From: Bacteroidales bacterium UBA6192
GTDB taxonomy: Bacteria > Bacteroidota > Bacteroidia > Bacteroidales > F082
Length of the DNA stretch: 8,130 nt
NCBI GenBank assembly: GCA_002422725.1
Contig: DITE01000068.1
Location: 1 to 8,130, forward strand
Reading direction: 5' to 3'
Shown here: in pieces, positions 1 through 5,474 of the stretch
How positions within the stretch are numbered: position 1 is the stretch's first letter
Layout: each line of letters opens with the position of its first letter
Notes under the pieces: generated by a model
Seen by the model: the letters and a program-made list of their open reading frames with translations, nothing else
Database searches by the model: none
What the model was told of the DNA's origin: nothing
Program-made: the position numbers and the translations under genes

Positions 1-1
1 G

Positions 2-316
2 GAATTCTACGCACAGAATTTTGATAACAACTGTCTCGATTTAATCGCGACCGGCAGCCCGGAAGTTATAGAGCCTTCAGGTAACAAAATTCGTTGCTAT
101 CCCAATCCTGTCGACACTTACCTGAACGTTGAATACAAACCAGTCAGCAACAATGCCAGATTTACCCTGTACAATGTGCTTGGAAAAGCCATTGCTTCAG
201 GAAAAATTACCAGAGAAATCAACATGGTTTCTACCAGGGATTTAAGTCCGGGAATGTATATCTTACAGGTGGAAGACGGTGTAAACCGGTATCAGCAGAA
301 GATCATCAAACAATAA
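2..316 (+). CDS. Secreted protein C-terminus with type IX secretion (Por) sorting domain, 5'-partial
   Basis: The reading frame is open from base 2 to the TAA at 314-316 and gives 104 residues; the start lies upstream of the window. From about residue 33 it has the hallmarks of a type A T9SS sorting domain: a CYPNPV motif, a 'LYNVLGK' strand, then 'LSPGMYILQV' and a basic end (QQKIIKQ). In Bacteroidota these C-terminal domains direct export through the outer membrane by the type IX machinery and are usually removed by the PorU sortase, which releases the cargo or anchors it to the surface. What the cargo does cannot be told, because only about 32 residues of it are visible and they show no recognisable domain. 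A strong hairpin begins 55 bases after the stop and may end the transcript. The family call is secure; the activity of the protein is unknown. Confidence 0.9.
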   Translation, partial: EFYAQNFDNNCLDLIATGSPEVIEPSGNKIRCYPNPVDTYLNVEYKPVSNNARFTLYNVLGKAIASGKITREINMVSTRDLSPGMYILQVEDGVNRYQQKIIKQ

Positions 317-371
317 TGTGACAACACGCAACTAATCGAATAGTGTAGTTTTTGTTAGTTATTGAAGTAAA

Positions 372-427
372 AATTGGTCATGGGTTTAGTGTAACGGAAT
401 CGAAACCGATTTACCCCATGACCAATT
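372..427. terminator. Long stem-loop downstream of the T9SS gene, possible transcription terminator
   Basis: Bases 372-384 (aattggtcatggg) are the exact reverse complement of 415-427, a perfect 13-bp stem. Inside it lies a second stem, aatcg 398-402 with cgatt 407-411 around an AAAC loop, and gta 391-393 can pair with tac 412-414. The element starts 55 bases after the T9SS stop. Only a short pyrimidine run (ttctt, 426-430) follows on the plus strand, so it is not a textbook intrinsic terminator. It could act in both directions, or be a dispersed palindromic repeat instead. Confidence 0.5.
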
Positions 428-600
428 CTTGTAATACTATCCATTGCTGGCATCTGTGATCTGTGTCATGTTCTATCGTGCTGCCTCTACATAGCTCCGA
501 AACAAAGCAACCTCAATGAACCACTTAAGCTGTTCAAAAATATTTTGCTAAAAGCTTGTCTATTTGGTGGATTTCATAACTTTACGGCTGGAAAACCATA

Positions 601-650
601 AGCGGATTGGAGCGTTTATATACGTTTGTGAACGTTTGTCAGCGGATAGG
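601..650. repeat. Five consecutive 10-bp units: three CGTTTnT repeats framed by two AGCGGATnGG copies
   Basis: Read in tens, the outer units are agcggattgg (601-610) and agcggatagg (641-650), which differ at one base. The three inner units all fit nnCGTTTnTn: agcgtttata, tacgtttgtg and aacgtttgtc. The period is exactly 10 bp, about one helical turn, so repeated sites would lie on one face of the DNA. Bases 622-635 can also fold as acgtt/aacgt. The element ends about 100 bases before the accessory gene at 752 and may be an operator array, a recombination site or a cassette edge. The pattern is seen directly; the function is inference. Confidence 0.55.
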
Positions 651-668
651 TTGTTGAATCATAATAAT
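642..668 (+). repeat. Left copy of an imperfect direct repeat flanking the AT-rich module
   Basis: The sequence beginning gcggataggttgttgaatc aligns with 2689-2714, beginning gcggaaaggtgtgataatc. They share GCGGA, AGG, TGT, GA and ATCATA in the same order, with one internal substitution before TGT and three single-base gaps. The two copies bracket the AT-rich genes at a distance of about 2.05 kb. This resembles the flanks of an inserted cassette or a site-specific integration, but no integrase lies between them. The alignment was made by eye and could be chance. Confidence 0.35.
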
Positions 669-751
669 TTAACGCAGTATGGATAAGTGATGATATGCGT
701 AATAGACTTGTGGTTAGCAACTTGTTTTAAGCCAAATTAAATATTCAAGAA

Positions 752-1945
752 ATGGATGAGCCAAAGAAGAATAAAGCAAAATCGTTAAAACTTGGTGAGA
801 ATGATATAATCTGCCCGAGTTGTAATGCGGTATTAACAATTTCAGAAGATATTAAAAACGATGAATTAATCCAATGTTCAAAATGCGCAGCTGCAATTCA
901 GAACCCATTCTTTTATAGTGGAAAATTTGTGATATGTTCAAATTGTGGAAATAATGCAGAGTTACCCAAATACTTTGAAAATGAATTAATGTTGAACTGT
1001 GGTGGTTGTGGACAAGACTTAATTAATCCTCATTCAAAAGATTATAATCCATTAAAATGTCCCCACTGTTTTATGGACATACATATCCCTGAAGAAATTA
1101 TACACGCAAGATATGTGTTTTGTCCAAACTGTCAGAATGATTTTAAGAACACTCTTCGAAAAAAAAAGAATGTCGATATAGAAAACCAAAATCCTATAAA
1201 GCACATCCAAGAACAAAAAACAAGTTCTAATACGACAACCGATATTATTAATGAATCAAAAGAATTCACTAATAAACAGATAACTTGGTCTATTGGAATC
1301 ACAATTTTTATTGCAATAATTATACTGTTGATTGGAAAATATAAAGCAACCGTTCCATATAGGGACAACAAACCCATAATTGAAAAAGAAGAAAAAAAGC
1401 GCAGTCCAGAAATAATCTATACTGAAATAAAAAAAGCCATGATAGATGGTTTTCCAGAAACCTGTAAGATCTTGTTCAATAAAATGCAAACAGATTACCC
1501 CAATTCAATCTTATTTGATAGTGTAAAAATAATATATGATAGTGCGATGAATATTGTCCAACTTAAAAAGGAAGAAGCACAAGAAAAAAGAAAATTATAT
1601 GAAGCAACCCAAACAAAAGAAACGAAACAAGTTAAACAAAGCAAATTTCTAACAGTTTTTGCTCAAGCTTATTCAGATGGTATTCTATCCTGTAATGTTT
1701 ACTTAGCAGATAAAAGTGGCAATATTCATTATCTAGACGCTAACTCAATCATTTATACCATATATGATTTTAATAATAACAGAATTAAACCAATTGGTAA
1801 AATCAGTAAATCTATTACAAGTGATGGAATATATATTGACATACCATTAGGAACCAATGCATTTAAAGCTAAGTCAATCTCTTTTGTAATTACTACTTCA
1901 CAAGGTGTGACCTATAAATCAAATAGTGTTTCAATTGACTACTAG
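752..1945 (+). CDS. Membrane-anchored protein with three tandem zinc ribbons and a C-terminal beta-rich domain
   Basis: Unrecognised 397-residue protein. The first 130 residues hold six CxxC knuckles at C21/24, 42/45, 62/65, 83/86, 103/106 and 124/127. Every knuckle recurs exactly 41 residues later, so these are three copies of one two-knuckle zinc ribbon of the CPxC-(~17)-CPxC type, similar in pattern to MJ0042-like ribbons (for example CPHC then IPEE then CPNC). A charged, Asn-rich linker (133-175) leads to one hydrophobic helix at about 177-196. Next come a Lys/Glu-rich helical segment, probably coiled coil around 270-297, and a strand-rich end (298-397) suggestive of an Ig-like fold. The ribbons and the C-terminal domain should lie on opposite sides of the membrane, probably ribbons in the cytoplasm. 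The ATG at 752 follows an AT-rich leader without a Shine-Dalgarno sequence, normal for Bacteroidota. The gene is much AT-richer than its flanks, which suggests transfer. A second membrane/ribbon gene starts 24 bases after its stop, so they are probably co-transcribed. Confidence 0.8.
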   Translation: MDEPKKNKAKSLKLGENDIICPSCNAVLTISEDIKNDELIQCSKCAAAIQNPFFYSGKFVICSNCGNNAELPKYFENELMLNCGGCGQDLINPHSKDYNPLKCPHCFMDIHIPEEIIHARYVFCPNCQNDFKNTLRKKKNVDIENQNPIKHIQEQKTSSNTTTDIINESKEFTNKQITWSIGITIFIAIIILLIGKYKATVPYRDNKPIIEKEEKKRSPEIIYTEIKKAMIDGFPETCKILFNKMQTDYPNSILFDSVKIIYDSAMNIVQLKKEEAQEKRKLYEATQTKETKQVKQSKFLTVFAQAYSDGILSCNVYLADKSGNIHYLDANSIIYTIYDFNNNRIKPIGKISKSITSDGIYIDIPLGTNAFKAKSISFVITTSQGVTYKSNSVSIDY

Positions 1946-1969
1946 GAAAATAATTAAATTTATAACAAT

Positions 1970-2161
1970 ATGAGGCAGCCAAATGAAATAAAAAATGGAT
2001 GTGTAAACGGAACATTTACAGAATTCGCCGCTATTGTTGTTGGGAGTTTGATTTGTTTTACTGGCATTGGTGCAATTATTGGTATTCCTATAATTATTGC
2101 AGGTATTATCTTTCCCTTCTTGAATATAGGAAACTCTACTCTTGTAGGAAATTGTCCTTAA
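1970..2161 (+). CDS. Truncated membrane protein, 63 aa, stopped inside a zinc knuckle
   Basis: This is the product if the TAA at 2159-2161 terminates translation. It is 63 residues long, with about 17 polar residues, then a Gly/Ile-rich hydrophobic region (about 18-51) and the end GNCP. Whether it forms one membrane helix or a tight helical hairpin around the CFTGIGAIIGIP turn is unclear. It loses three of the four cysteines of the ribbon and so could not bind zinc as its intact relatives would. It lies 24 bases after the larger zinc-ribbon gene with no terminator between. A prediction program would call it as a gene, but it is better read as the first half of a broken one. Confidence 0.5.
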   Translation: MRQPNEIKNGCVNGTFTEFAAIVVGSLICFTGIGAIIGIPIIIAGIIFPFLNIGNSTLVGNCP

Positions 2162-2272
2162 TGTGGTCATGAAACAATTACATTTAAAAACGGCACTGGT
2201 GTAACCTGCAAGGCATGCCGTCAAAGAATAATTATCAGAAATGGGATTTTTTTACAAACTAAACTAATAAAT

Positions 2273-2536
2273 ATGACAGAATTTAACAATAATCAAGTAG
2301 CAAAAGTTTCAAGTTTTTTACAAAACTATATGCATAAAAATAATATTGCGTCTATGTCGGCAGATGAATGTGCTGATTTACTTGCAAAGAACAAAATATT
2401 ACCAAACAACATCGGACCAAAACCAGGCTTTAATTTTAGACAGATGCTTCGTGACGGTCGCGACAAATTAATTGACTTAGTAGAAGGAGCGTATCAAGCA
2501 AGACCAAAAACAAAGTGGACAATATATAAGAAATGA
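2273..2536 (+). CDS. Small basic protein of unknown function, possible winged-helix-like fold
   Basis: 87 residues, not recognised. Two or three predicted helices (N-term to 'SSFLQNYMHKN', then 'SADECADLLAKNKIL') are followed by a loop with GPKPGFNF, a helix (RQMLRDGRDKLIDLV) and a basic end with a KTKWTIYKK strand. The order helix-helix-strand and the positive charge would suit a small nucleic-acid-binding domain, but this is a guess from composition. The start at ATG 2273 follows an AT-rich leader typical of Bacteroidota genes. The upstream broken zinc-ribbon frame runs into it without a stop after 2161, so it could be the C-terminal domain of that protein rather than a separate gene. A REP-like hairpin begins 15 bases after its stop. 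Confidence 0.6.
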   Translation: MTEFNNNQVAKVSSFLQNYMHKNNIASMSADECADLLAKNKILPNNIGPKPGFNFRQMLRDGRDKLIDLVEGAYQARPKTKWTIYKK

Positions 2537-2550
2537 CATAAAGTAAGGCT

Positions 2551-2573
2551 GGCGCGGATTTGCGATCCGTGTC
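2551..2573. repeat. REP-like palindromic hairpin
   Basis: Bases 2551-2559 (ggcgcggat) pair with 2565-2573 (atccgtgtc) through nine pairs, two of them G-U, around the loop TTGCG. GC-rich imperfect palindromes of this 'GCGGAT...ATCCG' form are common as dispersed repeats in bacterial genomes, often linked to REP-associated Y1 transposases. No such transposase is in this window. It lies 15 bases after the last gene of the module and might also stabilise or end that transcript, though no T-run follows. Confidence 0.5.
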
Positions 2574-2688
2574 CCATGCAGTTCAAGGTTAAAGCATTCC
2601 CAAGACCCGTGCGGGACGGAACACCCACTACGTATGGAATTTACCCACAATATATCCCTCACGAAACCTGACCTCATAAAACAGTTAT

Positions 2689-2714
2689 GCGGAAAGGTGT
2701 GATAATCATATTAC
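2689..2714 (+). repeat. Right copy of the imperfect direct repeat flanking the AT-rich module
   Basis: Partner of the repeat at 642-668, in the same orientation. It overlaps the right side of the hairpin at 2672-2692, in which ttatg is followed directly by CGGAAAGG. A stem ending in GTTATGCGG beside a cassette-like gene would suit a recombination site, but neither a folded attC consensus nor an integrase can be shown here. Confidence 0.35.
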
Positions 2715-2719
2715 CTTTG
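2712..2719 (+). promoter_or_regulatory. Bacteroidota -7 promoter box before the methyltransferase gene
   Basis: TACCTTTG is an exact match to the Bacteroidota sigma-ABfr -7 consensus TAnnTTTG and lies 60 bases before the ATG at 2780. No good TTG-type -33 box is seen at the usual 19-21 base spacing; the nearest candidate is ttatg at 2685-2689. It touches the end of the right flanking repeat, so an insertion there may have reshaped this promoter. Confidence 0.45.
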
Positions 2720-2779
2720 TGGAACATTCACACTGACTGATCTATCTCCTTCAGTTCATATTCCCCGTATAAAAAATAA

Positions 2780-3664
2780 ATGGAAACCATAAAAAAAAGC
2801 ATTGACAACCAACTCAGGGTCAATCAGGGGAAAAACCTGTTTTACCTTCAGCCCGGCGACACCCTCCATATTGCTGAGGAAACTGTCATGGCCATCGAAA
2901 GAATTGGGAAAATGACTGATGATCAGAAAAATGTGCTGATTGATTATGCCACCGACAATGCCTTGAGAGAATTTTGCCGGATAAACCAGTATCTGTCGTT
3001 CGATACCGTTGCACGACAAAGCCTGCGAAAAATCTATATCTGTCTGTTTGCCACCATCATGGGCAAACAAAAGCCAACTGAAATCATATCCCGTGACCAT
3101 TTCAAAAAACTGAAAAGCTGGTTACAGAAAACCAATCCATTTGCTGAAACTACCTATGCTTTTGACGCTCAGCAACTGCAAGCCGTTCCCTGTTCGGAAT
3201 ACAGCATCGAACTGCAACAGAAAACCCTCAATCTTCGGTCCGGAATACTCAAAGAGCCCGTGCTCGACATTGGGTGCGGACCACAAGGCCCAATGGTGGC
3301 CTATCTGCGCAGCGCCGGCCTTGAGGCTTACGGCATCGACAGGTTTGCCGGTGTTCAACCTTATCTGATTTCAGCCGACTGGCTTGAATACGATTACGGC
3401 GTCTCGCAATGGGGCACCATCATCAGCAACATTGGCTTCTCGAACCATTTTATCCACCACAACCAGCGTGAGGGAGGTGATTTTTTGACCTATGCAAAAA
3501 AATACATGGAAATATTACAATCGCTCAAACCGGGAGGCAGCTTTCACTATGCACCCCACCTTCCTTTTATTGAAGAATATTTAGATAAGGAAACGTATAC
3601 AGTTACTACCCAAATTTTTGGCTCACACGGCTTTAGTTCAGCAGTTGTCAAACGACTGGTATAG
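2780..3664 (+). CDS. Class I SAM-dependent methyltransferase
   Basis: 294-residue cytoplasmic protein. Its second half carries a Rossmann-like methyltransferase core. Motif I is VLDIGCGPQG at 161-170, which binds S-adenosylmethionine, and the acidic residue ending strand 2 is D187 in YGIDR. A motif II-like strand is GTIISNIGFSNHF (212-224), and LKPGGSFHYAP at 249-259 is the post-motif turn. The first 150 residues are largely helical, resemble no catalytic domain I recognise and may choose the substrate. The 'SNxGFSNHF' stretch lies where N-methyltransferases often have catalytic NPPY-like residues, but NPPY itself is absent, so the target (small molecule, lipid or macromolecule) cannot be assigned. 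The ATG at 2780 is the first in frame, and the gene ends 38 bases from the convergent cysteate synthase gene. Base composition matches the downstream genes and not the AT-rich module, so it belongs to the host backbone. Confidence 0.8.
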   Translation: METIKKSIDNQLRVNQGKNLFYLQPGDTLHIAEETVMAIERIGKMTDDQKNVLIDYATDNALREFCRINQYLSFDTVARQSLRKIYICLFATIMGKQKPTEIISRDHFKKLKSWLQKTNPFAETTYAFDAQQLQAVPCSEYSIELQQKTLNLRSGILKEPVLDIGCGPQGPMVAYLRSAGLEAYGIDRFAGVQPYLISADWLEYDYGVSQWGTIISNIGFSNHFIHHNQREGGDFLTYAKKYMEILQSLKPGGSFHYAPHLPFIEEYLDKETYTVTTQIFGSHGFSSAVVKRLV

Positions 3665-3702
3665 CCAATTCGCACAGCCAATCCTGTTCTATCTGCGGAT
3701 CC

Positions 3703-5001
3703 CTAATGCCAGTTTAGCTTTCCGATGATAGCTTCAACTTCGTTTATATCAGGATTTACCTTTGAAATAGCCATTGGCTTCAGGTAATAAAGCGATCTTC
3801 CGGCTTTGAACTTTTCTTCGCCTCCACCTGTGATGTTCAGCATAATCACTGAATCCTTGTCGATTGTTTGTTGTCTGACAGCCTGAATCAGCGAGGCAGT
3901 GGCTACAGCAGCTGCCGGATGCAGATCGTTACCTTCGGTCTGCTCAAAAAGCCTTGCAGCCTCATTTGCCTCAGCATTGCTTACCTTCAATACGTCGCCA
4001 TCTGTATCGCTCAGGGCATCAAATAGCCCGCCGATGATAGGATAGGGAGGTTTTCGGTTGGAGAGTACCTTGGCATCAATTTGTTCAATGTCCCTTCGCG
4101 CCTGATCGTCATTGTAGGGCAGCATTTGTCGCGAACCCGCCTTCCAGGCGTCGTAAATGGGTACAAAAGGTTCATTTTGCGACACCAGCAGTTTCATTTT
4201 ATGGTTCCCGAAACGCCCATCCTCAATCAAACGGAGGTTGGCTTCCCAGGCTGCTATGGCTCCCGTTCCGCTGCCAACAGCCTGAAAATAGAGGTCCGGG
4301 ATACGGCCAATAAAAGTCGTTGCCGAAAGCATGGTGGTTCCCATCCCGTCGCGTCGTGCCACATTTTTAGCTCCTCCTTCGGCTACAAAACCATCCATTT
4401 TGCAGATTAAACCTGACAAATGGATGACATCGAAATAATCGCTGCCCGCTTCGGTCACCACCAGTTTCACGCATGGATCTAAAGGGGAGCCGAACCAGAG
4501 AGCATGAATATAATCCTGTGGCACACACAGTAACAGAGGAATTTTGTTGTCGGAACACACCCTGGCAAAGGCCCGTGCAGTGTTGCCGGCCGAAGCCACC
4601 ACCAGCGCCTGTTTCTGTTCTGGGTCGAGCCTGGCACAAACCGAATAAGCTTCTGTTTCTTTGAAGGAACAGCTGGTCATATTTGCCCCAATTTCGGGCC
4701 AGTATCCACTGAATGTGATAAACAGATTCTTCAAGCCGAGATGTGCTGCAAGGCCTAAACTTTTGTAGGTAACAGGTGCTGAAGATCCGCTAAGCCTTCT
4801 GTTGACAGGCAGCCACGAGGCAAAACGGTAAAGCCCTGTGGAATCGTCATCCAGCTTAAGTTGTTTGTTCTCATATATTGCTCTGATCAAAGCAGGAGTT
4901 TCTTCGCCTGGTGCGTCGAGCAGCCAGCCGGTGTCGGCAAAGATTTTGCCTGTTGACAGGGATTGTAATGCGTATTGAATCGGAAAGTTAAGATGCGTCA
5001 T
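3703..5001 (-). CDS. Cysteate synthase-like PLP enzyme (threonine synthase relative)
   Basis: 432-residue cytoplasmic enzyme of the fold type II PLP family. Known cysteate synthases convert O-phospho-L-serine and sulfite to L-cysteate and phosphate. The likely PLP Schiff-base lysine is K114 in CSFKETEA. The substrate loop is SAGNTARA (137-144), the phosphate-binding Gly loop GSGTGAIAAWEA (243-254), and the C-terminal TGGGEEKFK loop follows at 391-399. The combination of GYWPEIGA, TCSFKETEA and NVARRDGMGT is what I recall for cysteate synthases rather than true threonine synthases. The archaeal enzyme serves coenzyme M synthesis; in Bacteroidota, cysteate is the head-group precursor of sulfonolipids (capnine type), the likely role here. 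The N-terminus lacks the CxxC pairs often seen in threonine synthases. The ATG at 5001 is supported by a -7 box at 5022-5029. It is transcribed alone, divergent from the S4 gene and convergent with the methyltransferase gene. Threonine synthase activity is the main alternative. Confidence 0.8.
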   Translation of the reverse strand: MTHLNFPIQYALQSLSTGKIFADTGWLLDAPGEETPALIRAIYENKQLKLDDDSTGLYRFASWLPVNRRLSGSSAPVTYKSLGLAAHLGLKNLFITFSGYWPEIGANMTSCSFKETEAYSVCARLDPEQKQALVVASAGNTARAFARVCSDNKIPLLLCVPQDYIHALWFGSPLDPCVKLVVTEAGSDYFDVIHLSGLICKMDGFVAEGGAKNVARRDGMGTTMLSATTFIGRIPDLYFQAVGSGTGAIAAWEANLRLIEDGRFGNHKMKLLVSQNEPFVPIYDAWKAGSRQMLPYNDDQARRDIEQIDAKVLSNRKPPYPIIGGLFDALSDTDGDVLKVSNAEANEAARLFEQTEGNDLHPAAAVATASLIQAVRQQTIDKDSVIMLNITGGGEEKFKAGRSLYYLKPMAISKVNPDINEVEAIIGKLNWH

Positions 5002-5021
5002 GATGAAAACATTTTTCGGTG

Positions 5022-5029
5022 CAAAGATA
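5022..5029 (-). promoter_or_regulatory. Bacteroidota -7 promoter box of the cysteate synthase gene
   Basis: On the minus strand these bases read TATCTTTG, an exact TAnnTTTG match 20 bases before the start codon at 5001. The nearest TTG upstream (5054-5056, minus strand) is 24 bases away, longer than the usual 19-21, so the -33 box is weak. The leader would be very short, about 10-15 bases. Confidence 0.55.
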
Positions 5030-5089
5030 GGATTTCAGCGCTGGAAATGCAGACAAGCTGAACTGTAAGGCAATCCCATTGAGATTATC

Positions 5090-5121
5090 ATTGCCCGGCA
5101 TCCTGAAATTCAATAATTTTG
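5090..5121 (+). promoter_or_regulatory. Bacteroidota-type promoter of the S4 gene
   Basis: TAATTTTG at 5114-5121 is an exact match to the -7 consensus TAnnTTTG. A -33 element ATTG at 5090-5093 lies 20 bases upstream, the spacing expected for the phylum's primary sigma factor. Transcription should start near 5126-5128, leaving a leader of about 12-14 bases before the ATG at 5140. This also argues against a TTG start at 5119, which would lie inside the promoter. Confidence 0.6.
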
Positions 5122-5139
5122 CAGTCAAATCCATCCACC

Positions 5140-5358
5140 ATGAATACTTTTACTCTCGAAGGGCACGAATACATACAGCTGAATCAGTTGCTTAAAATGC
5201 TGGGCTGGGCCGAAACCGGCGGAGAAGCCAACCTGATGATCGCCGAAGGCCATGTTAGGGTGAACAGTCAGCCGGAGACTCAGAAACGCAAGAAACTCCG
5301 TGATGGTGATGTGGTTGAATTCGAAAAGAACACCGTAACTATTGTGGCTGAATCCTAA
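5140..5358 (+). CDS. YbcJ-like S4 domain RNA-binding protein
   Basis: 72-residue cytoplasmic protein made of one S4 domain, the small RNA-binding fold also found in ribosomal protein S4 and pseudouridine synthases. The family pattern runs IQLNQLLKMLGWAETGGEA (12-30), IAEGHVRVN (34-42), ETQKRKKL (46-53) and the final strands DGDVVEF and TVTIVA. It is close in layout and length to Escherichia coli YbcJ (LLKLEGWSESGAQA, IAEGQVKV, ETRKRCK), whose RNA target is not well defined. I chose the ATG at 5140; a frame-extending TTG at 5119 overlaps the -7 promoter box. The gene stands alone, sharing a 138-bp divergent intergenic region with the cysteate synthase gene, and faces the ABC operon across 116 bases. 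The family is secure, the exact cellular role is not. Confidence 0.88.
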   Translation: MNTFTLEGHEYIQLNQLLKMLGWAETGGEANLMIAEGHVRVNSQPETQKRKKLRDGDVVEFEKNTVTIVAES

Positions 5359-5379
5359 AAGATTCGGGCATTTATCCAG

Positions 5380-5400
5380 TAAAAATCCTGATGCAGGATT
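5380..5400 (-). terminator. Intrinsic terminator of the ABC transporter operon
   Basis: Bases 5384-5390 (aatcctg) are the exact reverse complement of 5394-5400, a 7-bp stem with loop ATG. On the minus strand the stem is followed at once by a run of T (the A-run 5381-5385 on the plus strand), the form of a Rho-independent terminator. It lies about 75 bases after the permease stop at 5475. On the plus strand no T-run follows, so it should act mainly on the ABC operon, although the hairpin may also slow S4-gene transcripts. Confidence 0.65.
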
Positions 5401-5474
5401 GCATTGCGGTAATCCAAACTTCTCTCAACAATTTTATTTAGAAGGTTTTGTTCGTGTTGCCTTGTCATCTGTTA

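Larger units (their letters stand above)
317..751. other. Non-coding stretch between the T9SS gene and the zinc-ribbon module
   Basis: No convincing reading frame on either strand. It holds a long inverted repeat at 372-427 and a set of five 10-bp units at 601-650, both listed separately. GC falls visibly in its last 100 bases, toward the AT-rich gene that follows. The only -7-like box before that gene is TAGACTTG at 703-710, one mismatch from TAnnTTTG and without a clear -33 partner, so the promoter of the module is uncertain. Confidence 0.6.
1970..2536 (+). pseudogene. Membrane/zinc-ribbon gene interrupted by an in-frame TAA; frame stays open through the next ORF
   Basis: From the ATG at 1970 the frame encodes a short polar N-terminus, a hydrophobic stretch (about residues 18-51, one long or two short membrane helices) and the sequence GNCP, then TAA at 2159-2161. 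With the stop skipped, the frame continues CGHETITF...CKACRQRI. This completes a zinc ribbon whose first knuckle is C62-P-stop-C65 and whose second is C80-K-A-C83. A single base change (for example TAT, TAC or AAA to TAA) would explain this, since CPYC and CPKC are ordinary knuckles. The frame then runs open to 2536 through the Met codon at 2273. Alternatively, the ribbon gene once ended near 2260: a one-base change in the T7 tract at 2247-2253 would bring nearby TAA codons into frame and leave 2273-2536 as a separate gene. Nonsense decay is the simplest reading; a sequencing error or readthrough is possible. Confidence 0.65.
2537..2779. other. Non-coding right flank of the accessory module
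   Basis: No believable gene on either strand; the minus-strand frame over 2477-2677 looks incidental. GC rises sharply after 2545, marking the right edge of the AT-rich module. The stretch holds a REP-like hairpin (2551-2573), a second hairpin (2672-2692: cataa/ttatg with a further CC/GG pair beyond one mismatch) and the right copy of the module-flanking repeat. It also contains the likely -7 box of the methyltransferase gene. Confidence 0.55.

Noticed and set aside
601..650. CRISPR-like array
   Set aside because: The units are 10 bp with no unique spacers, and no cas gene is present.
2159..2161. Selenocysteine or pyrrolysine recoding at the in-frame stop
   Set aside because: Those use TGA and TAG; this codon is TAA, and no recoding hairpin was recognised directly after it.
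2477..2677. Minus-strand ORF across the end of the small basic protein and the REP-like hairpin
   Set aside because: It overlaps a better gene and a palindromic repeat, and its translation shows no domain.
4081..4664. Plus- and minus-strand ORFs inside the cysteate synthase gene
   Set aside because: They are shadows in other frames of a well-supported enzyme gene; their translations resemble nothing.
5119..5139. TTG start extending the S4 protein by seven residues
   Set aside because: It overlaps the -7 promoter box at 5114-5121, and the extra residues have no counterpart in the YbcJ family; the ATG at 5140 fits both.
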